17,052 nt of DNA, taken from positions 1 through 17,052 of the forward strand of contig JADGGV010000032.1 in assembly GCA_019689775.1 (NCBI GenBank). Reading direction: 5' to 3'. This stretch comes from Gemmatimonadota bacterium. GTDB taxonomy: Bacteria; Gemmatimonadota; Gemmatimonadetes; Longimicrobiales; RSA9. How positions within the stretch are numbered: position 1 is the first letter of the stretch; each line of letters opens with the position of its first letter. The translations under genes and the position numbers were made by a program. Shown piece by piece: positions 1 to 6,218 of this stretch. The notes beneath the pieces were generated by a model. That model was not told the DNA's origin. It worked only from the letters and a program-made list of their open reading frames with translations, and ran no database searches.

Positions 1-147
1 GGGGGCTGGGGCGCGGGGGGGGCCGGGCCGGTGGGGCCGCGTCTGGGCTCCGCGCGGGCGGGGCCAGGCGCGAGTTGGGGCCGGTCGGCCGCGGCATGTG
101 GACGCCGTGGGCGGGCCGGCCGAACCCCGCATTCCTGAGGAGCTGGG
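1..147. other. G-rich leader before thiG, possible upstream gene tail
   Basis: No gene can be assigned with confidence. All three forward frames are open at the left edge. Frame 1 ends with a TGA at 136-138. Frame 2 ends with a TGA at 149-151 that would overlap the thiG ATG as ATGA, the junction style used throughout this window, so one of these may be the 3' end of an upstream gene. Neither tail resembles ThiS, which should end in Gly-Gly, and both are low-complexity Gly/Ala/Arg/Pro. Third-position GC does not separate the two frames. Bases 1-36 contain five closely spaced G-runs. Being at the window edge, the region cannot be resolved further. Confidence 0.4.
137..142 (+). promoter_or_regulatory. 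Ribosome binding site of thiG
   Basis: GAGGAG lies five bases before the ATG at 148. It is a strong Shine-Dalgarno match and supports that start over other frames crossing this region. Confidence 0.75.
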
Positions 148-945
148 ATGAGCACCACGGTAGTCACACAGGCCGACGTGCCGCTCACGATCGCGGGGCG
201 CGAGCTGCCCTCGCGCCTGATCGTGGGGACGGGGAAATACCGCAGCAACGAGGAGATGCTGCGGGCGATCGAGGCTTCCGGCGCCGCGATGGTTACGGTC
301 GCGGTGCGCCGGGTCAACCTCGATCGTAGCGCGGAGGAGGGGATCCTCCACTACCTCGACCCGCAGCGCATCCTCCTCCTGCCGAATACGGCCGGGTGCT
401 TCAGCGCGGAGGAGGCGGTGCGCTACGCGCGCCTCGCTCGCGCCGCCGGCCTGAGCGACTGGGTCAAGCTCGAGGTGATCGGCGACCCGCGCACGCTGCT
501 TCCGGACACGACGGCCACGCTGGAGGCGGCCAAGCAGCTCGTCGCCGAGGGATTCACGGTGCTCGCGTACACGAACGAGGACGTGGTCACGGCGATGCGT
601 CTCGAGGACGTCGGCTGCGCGGCGGTCATGCCGCTGGCGTCGCCGATCGGCAGCGGGCTGGGGTTGGTGAACCCCTACTACGTCCGGGAGATCAAGAGCC
701 GCCTCTCGGTGCCGGTCATCGTCGACGCGGGCGTGGGCACCGCCTCGGACGCGTGCATCACCATGGAGCAGGGCGTGGACGGCATCCTGATGAACACCGC
801 GATCGCGGAGGCGCGCGATCCGGTGCGGATGGCGCGGGCCATGAGGCTGGCGGTCGAGGCGGGGCGGCAGGCCTACCTGGCGGGGCGGATGCCGCGGCGG
901 GAGGTGGCGGTGCCGTCGTCGCCGACCGCGGGCATGCTGGAGTGA
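148..945 (+). CDS. thiG: Thiazole synthase ThiG
   Basis: ThiG builds the thiazole phosphate ring of thiamin in the cytoplasm from deoxyxylulose 5-phosphate, dehydroglycine or glycine imine, and the ThiS thiocarboxylate. The 265-residue product has the usual family length and a single (beta/alpha)8 barrel. Visible signatures are the N-terminal SRLIVGTGKY (22-31), AVRRVN near 52-57, the Schiff-base lysine in WVKLEVIGD (Lys107), TNEDVV at 142-147, the phosphate-binding MPLASPIGSG (161-170) and VDAGVG (192-197). The ATG start has a GAGGAG site five bases upstream. No other thiamin gene (thiS, thiF, thiH/thiO, thiE, thiC) is visible downstream, so if a thi operon exists it lies to the left. The stop overlaps the rsmB GTG by four bases (GTGA), which suggests coupled translation of two functionally unrelated genes. 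I see no TPP riboswitch in the short leader available. Confidence 0.96.
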   Translation: MSTTVVTQADVPLTIAGRELPSRLIVGTGKYRSNEEMLRAIEASGAAMVTVAVRRVNLDRSAEEGILHYLDPQRILLLPNTAGCFSAEEAVRYARLARAAGLSDWVKLEVIGDPRTLLPDTTATLEAAKQLVAEGFTVLAYTNEDVVTAMRLEDVGCAAVMPLASPIGSGLGLVNPYYVREIKSRLSVPVIVDAGVGTASDACITMEQGVDGILMNTAIAEARDPVRMARAMRLAVEAGRQAYLAGRMPRREVAVPSSPTAGMLE

Positions 946-2246
946 CGGTCACGCCGGCCCGCCTGGCGGCGCTCGACGCGCTCCGGGCGCAGCGCCGCGG
1001 CGAGCTGCTGGACCGCGCGCTGGCCGCCGCCGTCGAGGGCGTGCCGGCGCGCGAGCGGGCGTGGGTGCAGGAGCTGGTGTACGGCACGGTGCGGCTCCGT
1101 GGCCGGCTCGACTACATGCTGGATGCGCTCGTTCGGCGCGGGCTCGATTCGCTCGATCCGGACGTCCGCGACATCCTCCGGCTCGGCGCGTATCAGCTCC
1201 TCGAGATGGGGAGCGTGCCCGCCTACGCGGCGGTCTCGCAGGCGGTCGAGCTGGCCAAGCGCGCGCGGGGCATCGGGGCCGGCCGGCTGGTGAACGGCGT
1301 GCTCCAGGCGCTGCGGCGGCGGGGCAGCGAGATCCGCTTCCCGGACCCGAGCGCCGATCCCGTCGGCTACCTCGCGACCTGGGGCTCGCACCCGCGCTGG
1401 CTGGTCGAGCGGTGGGTCGCGCGCTTCGGCGTGGACGAGGCCCGCGCGCTCGTCGAGGCGGACAACACGCGCCCGGAGCTGTTCGTCCGGCCGGTCGGGG
1501 AGGGAACCGGCGCCGCACTGGCGACGCTCGGCGCCGCCGGCATCGAGGCGGCGCGCGTGACGTTCGCGCCCGACGCGCTCCGTGTCGCGCCGCCCGCCAC
1601 TGCGTTGCAGGCGCTGGCCGCGGTCCCGTCGGTCGTGCAGGATCCGGCGGCGTCGCTGGTCGTGCGCTACGCCGACGTGCCGCCCGGTGCGATCGTCGCC
1701 GACGTCTGCGCGGCGCCGGGCGGCAAGGCGGTCGCGCTGGCGGAGCGTGCGCGCTACGTCGTGGCCGCGGACCTGTCGCTCGCTCGCCTCGCCCGCGTGC
1801 GCGAGAACGCCGCCCGGGTCGGGCCGCTGCCGCTCGGGCCGGTCGTCGCCGACGCGCGCGTGCCGCCGTTCCGTCCGGTCGACGTCGTGCTGGTCGACGC
1901 ACCGTGCACCGGCACCGGCACGCTGCGCCGCCACCCCGACGGCAAATGGCGGCTGCGGCCGGAGGATCCGGCGCTGCTCGCCGCGCTCCAGGCGGAGATC
2001 CTGGAGGCGGCGGCGACGATCGTCAGGCCCGGCGGGTTGCTGGTGTATGCGACCTGCTCCCTCGAGCCGGAGGAGAACGAGGACCAGATGGAGGCGTTCC
2101 TGTCGGCCCACCCGGAATTCGAGCCGGCGGCCGCGCCGGCGGGGATCGACCCGCGCCTGCTGGACGCGGCCGGGCGGCTGCTCGTGCTGCCGCAGCGCGT
2201 CGGCGTGGATGGCGCGTTCGCCGCGCGGCTCCGGAGGCGGCGCTGA
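942..2246 (+). CDS. rsmB: 16S rRNA (cytosine(967)-C(5))-methyltransferase RsmB
   Basis: RsmB (Sun/Fmu) methylates C5 of C967 in 16S rRNA using S-adenosylmethionine. The 434-residue product has the family architecture. A NusB-like helical RNA-binding domain spans about residues 1-130, with ELVYGTVR at 44-51 and RLVNGVLQALRRR at 115-127. The NOP2/Sun methyltransferase domain follows: NTRPELFVRP (175-184), QDPAASLV (233-240), the SAM loop DVCAAPGGK (254-262), the DAPCTGTG motif (319-326) with Cys322, and ATCSLEPEENE (370-380) with Cys372, the expected catalytic nucleophile. The C-terminal DGAFAARL matches the family's usual DGFFxARL. The frame is open well upstream, but homology begins at TPARLAALDALR, so I chose the GTG at 942 overlapping the thiG stop. 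It has no good ribosome site of its own and probably relies on coupling. The stop overlaps the next ATG by one base. Confidence 0.94.
   Translation: MTVTPARLAALDALRAQRRGELLDRALAAAVEGVPARERAWVQELVYGTVRLRGRLDYMLDALVRRGLDSLDPDVRDILRLGAYQLLEMGSVPAYAAVSQAVELAKRARGIGAGRLVNGVLQALRRRGSEIRFPDPSADPVGYLATWGSHPRWLVERWVARFGVDEARALVEADNTRPELFVRPVGEGTGAALATLGAAGIEAARVTFAPDALRVAPPATALQALAAVPSVVQDPAASLVVRYADVPPGAIVADVCAAPGGKAVALAERARYVVAADLSLARLARVRENAARVGPLPLGPVVADARVPPFRPVDVVLVDAPCTGTGTLRRHPDGKWRLRPEDPALLAALQAEILEAAATIVRPGGLLVYATCSLEPEENEDQMEAFLSAHPEFEPAAAPAGIDPRLLDAAGRLLVLPQRVGVDGAFAARLRRRR
2233..2237 (+). promoter_or_regulatory. Ribosome binding site of PASTA gene
   Basis: GGAGG inside the last rsmB codons, eight bases before the ATG at 2246. 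It fixes the start of the PASTA gene. Confidence 0.7.
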
Positions 2247-2956
2247 TGGGGATGCTCCAGGACGCGATGCGGCGCCCGCGTCCCGCGCGGGCGACGGTGG
2301 CCCCCCCGCGGCCACGATGGCGCCGGATGGTGGGCATGGCCATAGCCGCGGCGGCCGCCGCCTTCGGCCTCGGCTACGCCGTCGCCGTCTTCGTGCTCTT
2401 CCCGGCGCCGGAGGCGACGACGCGCGGCGTGGCCGTGCCGAAGCTGGTCGGGCAGGACAGCGCGTTCGCGGCGCAGGCGCTGGCGCGGGTGCAACTGCGC
2501 CTGGGCGAGGCCACGCCGCTGCCCGACCCGGACGCGCCGCCCGGCGTGGTCGTCGCCCAGGATCCGCTCCCCGGGCAGCAGCTTCCGCCGGGCGAGGCGG
2601 TGCGGGTCGCGGTCAGCACGGGCCCGGCGCAGGCCACGCTGCCGGACGTCGTCGGCATGAGCGCGGCGCGCGCGCAGGCGCTGCTCGAGAGCCTCGGCTT
2701 CCGCGTCGTGCCGCGGGTCGATTCGGCCTTCGCGCCGGCCGGCACCGTCACCCGGACCGAGCCGCGGGCGGAGGTGCCGTACGAACTGCCGCAGGAGGTG
2801 GAGCTGTTCGTCAGCGCCGGCCCGCCGCCGCAGCCCCAGGACACGCTCGCGCCGGTGGATACGCTCGGCGTGCCGGCCGGCGTGCCGCCGAACCCCGTGC
2901 CGACGCCGCTCGGCGTGCCGGCGCGCCCGGCCACGCCGCCGGACACGATCCACTGA
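2246..2956 (+). CDS. Membrane-anchored protein with two PASTA domains
   Basis: This 236-residue protein has a short basic, Pro/Arg-rich cytoplasmic head (1-28), one membrane helix (about 29-52), two PASTA domains (about 62-127 and 129-193) and a Pro-rich tail (about 194-236) with repeated Gly-Val-Pro elements. Each PASTA unit begins with the typical pattern: VPKLVGQD with AFAAQALA, then LPDVVGMS with ARAQALLESLGF. Each ends in a strand followed by STGP or SAGP. PASTA domains of Ser/Thr kinases and penicillin-binding proteins bind muropeptides or beta-lactams. This protein has no kinase or transpeptidase domain, so it is probably an envelope sensor, adaptor or cell-wall binder; the ligand is unknown. 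The ATG overlaps the rsmB stop by one base (TGATG), with GGAGG eight bases upstream, indicating co-translation. It appears to be the last gene of its cluster. The fold assignment is firm; the role is inference. Confidence 0.88.
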   Translation: MGMLQDAMRRPRPARATVAPPRPRWRRMVGMAIAAAAAAFGLGYAVAVFVLFPAPEATTRGVAVPKLVGQDSAFAAQALARVQLRLGEATPLPDPDAPPGVVVAQDPLPGQQLPPGEAVRVAVSTGPAQATLPDVVGMSAARAQALLESLGFRVVPRVDSAFAPAGTVTRTEPRAEVPYELPQEVELFVSAGPPPQPQDTLAPVDTLGVPAGVPPNPVPTPLGVPARPATPPDTIH

Positions 2957-2980
2957 CGGAACCCTCGGCCGAGAGCGTGC

Positions 2981-2992
2981 TATAACTCCGCG
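2981..2992 (+). promoter_or_regulatory. Putative promoter of the tlpA-like gene (-10 TATAAC)
   Basis: TATAAC at 2981-2986 sits in the 42-base gap between the PASTA gene stop and the tlpA-like ATG and is followed at once by TCCGCG. It stands out in very GC-rich DNA. No convincing -35 box lies at 16-18 bases; a TGACGG at 2954-2959 is too far. A start point six to eight bases downstream would leave a leader of only about five bases, implying nearly leaderless mRNA, consistent with the lack of a Shine-Dalgarno site. Almost the same string recurs before htpX at 14825-14837. Confidence 0.5.
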
Positions 2993-2998
2993 CGGACC

Positions 2999-3559
2999 AT
3001 GACGGATGGAGGGAAGGCCTCGCTCGCCCGGGGAGCCGTCGTCGCCGCGATCGCGGTCGTCGTCGTCCTCGGTTGGCTGCACCGTTCGCGCGGAACGGTG
3101 GCCTCGGGGAGCCACGCCCCGGACTTCGCGTTCCCCAGCCTGAACGGCGACACGGTGTCGCTTCGGTCGCTGCGCGGCCGGGTCGTGCTCCTCAACGCCT
3201 GGGCCACGTGGTGCCGGCCCTGCCGCGAGGAGATGCCGGCGCTCCAGCGGCTGTACGACGCGCTCCGCGGGCGCGGGTTCGTGGTCCTCGCCGTGAGCCA
3301 GGACGAGCTCCCCACGATCGGCGGGCCGCTGACCGGTGCGGTCGCCGGGCCGGTCCGGGAGTACGTCGCCTCGATGGGCCTCACGTTCCCCGTCTTGCTG
3401 GATCCCGCCGGCCGCCTCGCGGAGCTGTACGGTTTCCCGGGGCTCCCCACGAGCTACGTCATCGACAAGCAGGGGCGCGTCGTGCGCATGGAGATCGGCG
3501 CACGAGCGTGGGACGAGCCGCCGTTCCGCGCCCAGATCGAGCGGCTGCTGGAGGACTAG
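2999..3559 (+). CDS. TlpA/ResA-family membrane-tethered thiol-disulfide oxidoreductase
   Basis: A 186-residue thioredoxin-fold protein with an N-terminal signal anchor (hydrophobic about 12-26, basic residues on both sides) that should hold the domain on the periplasmic side. The redox motif is WCRPC at 71-75 (Cys72, Cys75), preceded by VVLLNAWAT as in TlpA/ResA/CcmG proteins. The extended insertion before the DP(A/T)G element (LLDPAGRLAELYGF) and the cis-proline in GLPTSY (Pro150) also match. Such proteins reduce apocytochrome c or other extracytoplasmic cysteines; the substrate cannot be read here, and no cytochrome c maturation gene or DsbD/CcdA partner is in the window. I chose the ATG at 2999 because it supplies the membrane helix. 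A downstream GTG at codon 34 would give a soluble protein and has no better ribosome site. A TATAAC box 12 bases upstream makes this the probable first gene of the large envelope cluster. Confidence 0.9.
   Translation: MTDGGKASLARGAVVAAIAVVVVLGWLHRSRGTVASGSHAPDFAFPSLNGDTVSLRSLRGRVVLLNAWATWCRPCREEMPALQRLYDALRGRGFVVLAVSQDELPTIGGPLTGAVAGPVREYVASMGLTFPVLLDPAGRLAELYGFPGLPTSYVIDKQGRVVRMEIGARAWDEPPFRAQIERLLED
3550..3554 (+). promoter_or_regulatory. Ribosome binding site of ybbR-like gene
   Basis: GGAGG at the end of the tlpA-like gene, seven bases before the GTG at 3562. It decides that GTG as the start. Confidence 0.7.
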
Positions 3560-3561
3560 GC

Positions 3562-4284
3562 GTGCGGCGCATCGGTGAGTGGCTGATCCGGGACTGGTCG
3601 TTGAAGCTGGCGGCGCTCGGTCTGGCCGTGCTCCTGTGGAGCCTGGTCAAGGCGGACGAGCTGACGACCGTCATCGTGCCCGCCGTGCCGGTGCAGGTCA
3701 GCCTGCGCGATCCGGCCTGGGAGCTGGCCGCGCCGCCGACGCCGCCGGAGGTCTCGGTCTCCTTCACCGGGCCGGTGCGCGAGGTGGCCCGGCTGGCCAC
3801 GGAGCGCCCGCGCATCGTCGTGCCGGTCGCGGAGGTCCAGGACTCGGTCGACGTGACCGTGCTCCGCTCCGGCTGGGTGCAGATCTCCGGCGCGCTCTCG
3901 CGCACCCGCGTCGACGACGTCCGGCCGAGCACCGTGCGGCTCGTCTTCGACCGCGTCGCCGCGCGCCTCGTGCCGCTCGCGTTGCCGATGCGCGGCAAGT
4001 TGCCGCCCGGGCACGCGCTCACCGGGCGCATCGTGATCGACCCGGCGTTCGTCCGCGTGAGCGGCCCGGCGCGCCGGCTCGCGCAGGTCGACTCGATCCG
4101 CCTCCCGGCGCTCGACCTGGCCCACCTCCGCGACACGACCACGCTCCGCGTCGGCGTCGACACCTCGAACCTCGGGCTGCTCGTCGCGCCGCTCCACGTG
4201 CGCGTGACCGTGCCGGTCGGGCTCGTCGACACGACCGCCGCGCCGCTCGTCACCGACACCGCCCCGGCGACGCTCCGTCCATGA
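3562..4284 (+). CDS. YbbR-domain (CdaR-like) membrane protein
   Basis: A 240-residue protein with the hallmark YbbR beginning: an N-terminal amphipathic stretch and a membrane helix (DWSLKLAALGLAVLLWSLV, 11-29), followed by extracytoplasmic beta-rich repeats. Two repeats can be traced, about 36-131 and 133-219. The first ends with the typical RPSTVRLVFDR pattern and the start of the next, LVPLALPMRG. Characterised Firmicute homologues (CdaR/YbbR) carry three or four repeats and bind and regulate the diadenylate cyclase CdaA; this one is short. No cdaA or glmM is nearby, so a role in c-di-AMP control is not supported by context. The GTG start lies two bases after the tlpA-like stop with GGAGG seven bases upstream. 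Its stop overlaps the tsaD ATG by four bases (ATGA). The Thr/Pro/Ala-rich tail (222-240) is probably unstructured. Confidence 0.85.
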   Translation: MRRIGEWLIRDWSLKLAALGLAVLLWSLVKADELTTVIVPAVPVQVSLRDPAWELAAPPTPPEVSVSFTGPVREVARLATERPRIVVPVAEVQDSVDVTVLRSGWVQISGALSRTRVDDVRPSTVRLVFDRVAARLVPLALPMRGKLPPGHALTGRIVIDPAFVRVSGPARRLAQVDSIRLPALDLAHLRDTTTLRVGVDTSNLGLLVAPLHVRVTVPVGLVDTTAAPLVTDTAPATLRP

Positions 4285-5321
4285 CGCCCGTCGTCCTCGG
4301 GATCGAGACCTCGTGCGACGAGACCTCCGCCGCCGTCCTGCGCGGGGAGACCGGCCTCCTCGGCCACCGCATCCTCTCGCAGGACGTGCACGAGCTGTAT
4401 GGCGGCGTCGTCCCCGAGCTGGCGTCCCGCGCCCACCTGCGCGTCATCGACGAGGTCGTCGACGCAGCGCTTGCCGAGGCCGGCATCGCGCTGGCCGACG
4501 TCGACGTCGTGGCCGCCACCGCCGGCCCGGGCCTCATCGGCGCGCTCCTCGTCGGGCTGACCTGGGCGAAGTGCGTCGCCTACGCGCTGGGCAAGCCGCT
4601 GATCGCGGTGCACCACATGGAGGGGCACCTCTTCGCGCCCTCGATCGAGGACCCGGAGGCGCAGCCGCCGTTCGTCGCCCTCCTCGTCTCTGGCGGGCAC
4701 ACGCTCCTCCTCTGGGTGCCCGAGTGGGGGCGCTACGAGCTGCTCGGCGAGACGCGCGACGACGCGGCGGGCGAGGCGTTCGACAAGGTCGCCAAGATCC
4801 TGGGGCTCGGCTACCCGGGCGGGCCGGTGATCCAGCGCGTCGCGGCGGAGGGCGACCCGCGGGCCTACCGCTTCCCGCGCGCGATGCTCGCCGCGAACCA
4901 GCGCCCCGGCGACGCCGACTACTACGACTTCTCCTTCAGCGGGCTGAAGACCGCCGTGCTCACGCGCGTCCGGGAGCTGGAGGCCGCCGGGCGCCTCCCG
5001 TCCGAGGTCCCGAACCTCGCGGCGTCGTTCCAGGCCGCCGTCGTCGACGTGCTCGTCGCCAAGACGATGCGCGCCGTCGAGGAGAAGGGGTGCCGGCGCG
5101 TCCTGATCGGCGGCGGTGTGGCCGCGAGTCGCGCGCTCCGCCGCGGCCTCGCCGAGGCCCTCGGCGAGGGCGGCCGGCTCTTCCACCCCACGCCCCGGCT
5201 GGCCACGGACAACGGCGCCATGATCGCGCGCGCGGCGCTCTTCCACTACGAGGCCGGCCACCTCGCGCCGCTCGACGTCACCGCCCGCGCCGACCTGCCG
5301 TTCCCGGGACTCGCCCGCTGA
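4281..5321 (+). CDS. tsaD: tRNA N6-adenosine threonylcarbamoyltransferase TsaD
   Basis: TsaD (Gcp/YgjD/Kae1 family) transfers threonylcarbamoyl from threonylcarbamoyl-AMP to A37 of ANN-decoding tRNAs, working with TsaB and TsaE; the adenylate is made by TsaC. The 346-residue length is typical. Motifs are the N-terminal GIETSCDETS (7-16), PELASRAHL (45-53), TAGPGLIGALLVG (80-92), the metal-binding HHMEGH (111-116, with His112 and His116 as ligands), VSGGHT (136-141), FDKVAKILGLGYPGGP (167-182), FSFSGLKTAVL (217-227), GGGVAASRALR (277-287), and the C-terminal PRLATDNGAMIA (305-316), whose Asp310 is the third metal ligand. The ATG overlaps the ybbR-like stop by four bases and its stop overlaps the phosphoesterase ATG by one base, so expression is probably coupled. 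No tsaB, tsaE or tsaC is in the window. Confidence 0.97.
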   Translation: MTPVVLGIETSCDETSAAVLRGETGLLGHRILSQDVHELYGGVVPELASRAHLRVIDEVVDAALAEAGIALADVDVVAATAGPGLIGALLVGLTWAKCVAYALGKPLIAVHHMEGHLFAPSIEDPEAQPPFVALLVSGGHTLLLWVPEWGRYELLGETRDDAAGEAFDKVAKILGLGYPGGPVIQRVAAEGDPRAYRFPRAMLAANQRPGDADYYDFSFSGLKTAVLTRVRELEAAGRLPSEVPNLAASFQAAVVDVLVAKTMRAVEEKGCRRVLIGGGVAASRALRRGLAEALGEGGRLFHPTPRLATDNGAMIARAALFHYEAGHLAPLDVTARADLPFPGLAR

Positions 5322-6214
5322 TGCTCACGCTGTTGCACTGCTCCGACCTCCACTTCGGTCCACCGTTCGTGCCCAGGGTCGGGGAGGCGCTGCTCGAGGC
5401 GGCCGCCGCCCTCGAGCCGGACATCATCGTCGCCAGCGGCGACTTCACGCAGCGCGCGCGGCCGGAGCAGTTCGCCGAGGCGCGCGCCTTCCTCGACCGG
5501 CTGCCGCGCGTGCCGCTCGTCGTCACCCCCGGCAACCACGATGTGCCGCTCTATCGGCTGCGCGAGCGGATCTTCTCGCCCTACGCGCTGTATCGGAAGT
5601 ACATCAGCCCCGATCTCGACGCCGTGCTCCGTCGCGACGACTGCGTCATCGTGGAGCTGAACTCGACGGCGCCGCACCGCACGATCACGAACGGCCGGAT
5701 CGGCCGCTCGCAGCTCCGCTTCGCGGAACGGGCGTTTGCGGACGCGCCGCCGGGCGTGCCGCGGATCGTCGTCGCGCACCACCATTTTGCGCCGGCGCCC
5801 GATTACGAGGGCGGGCAGGTCATGCCGAAGGCGAAGCGCGCCATGGACTGCTTCACGCGGTTGAACGTGGATCTGGTCCTCGGCGGGCATCTCCACCGCG
5901 GCTATATCGGCAACTCGCTCGACGTCTATCCCGGCCGCGAGCGGGACCATGGAGTGATCATCGTGCAGTGCGGCACCACCACCTCGCGCCGCGGCCGCGC
6001 GCGCGAGCGGGAGAAGAACTCCTTCAACCTGATCCGGATCGGCGACGAGGTCATCCGGATCACGCACTACATGTACTTCGACGAGCTGGACGGCTTCGCC
6101 CCCGTCGGTCGGCACATCTTCCCGCGCGGCGGGCGCGGTTGGCTGACCGGCCGCGTGGGCGCCGCCGACGATGCGGACCTCCTCGGCGCGCACGGGCGCC
6201 CGGAGCGGGGCTGA
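5321..6214 (+). CDS. Calcineurin-like metallophosphoesterase (CpdA/class III PDE-like)
   Basis: A 297-residue two-metal phosphoesterase without a signal peptide, so probably cytoplasmic. All five calcineurin-like motifs are present: SDLHFG (8-13, Asp9 and His11), GDFTQ (40-44), GNHDVP (71-76), AHHHFAP (152-158) and GGHLHRGY (188-195). The spacing resembles the class III cyclic-nucleotide phosphodiesterases (CpdA type), but closely related families cleave phospholipid headgroups, nucleotides or 2',3'-cyclic phosphates, so the substrate is open. The context next to Omp85 and TamB genes hints at, but does not prove, an envelope-lipid role. The stretch after residue 220 is rich in Arg (TSRRGRARER). 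The ATG overlaps the tsaD stop by one base (TGATG) with only a weak GGGA site, and the next gene starts four bases after its stop. Confidence 0.86.
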   Translation: MLTLLHCSDLHFGPPFVPRVGEALLEAAAALEPDIIVASGDFTQRARPEQFAEARAFLDRLPRVPLVVTPGNHDVPLYRLRERIFSPYALYRKYISPDLDAVLRRDDCVIVELNSTAPHRTITNGRIGRSQLRFAERAFADAPPGVPRIVVAHHHFAPAPDYEGGQVMPKAKRAMDCFTRLNVDLVLGGHLHRGYIGNSLDVYPGRERDHGVIIVQCGTTTSRRGRAREREKNSFNLIRIGDEVIRITHYMYFDELDGFAPVGRHIFPRGGRGWLTGRVGAADDADLLGAHGRPERG

Positions 6215-6218
6215 GCCG

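Noticed and set aside
1..147. TPP riboswitch or thiS gene upstream of thiG
   Set aside because: No THI-box sequence (for example CUGAGA with the ACCUGAUCUGG-type element) is visible and neither open tail ends in Gly-Gly as ThiS must.
396..941. N-terminal extension of the rsmB frame into thiG
   Set aside because: The extra residues are Arg/Gly/His-rich out-of-frame thiG translation. RsmB homology begins just after the GTG at 942.
873..2315. Long minus-strand open frame opposite rsmB
   Set aside because: Low-complexity Arg/Ala/Asp-rich translation with no recognisable motif. It is the antisense shadow expected in very GC-rich coding DNA.
3459..5261. 600-codon minus-strand open frame opposite ybbR and tsaD
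   Set aside because: It mirrors two well-recognised plus-strand genes and its product is compositionally odd, with no domain visible.
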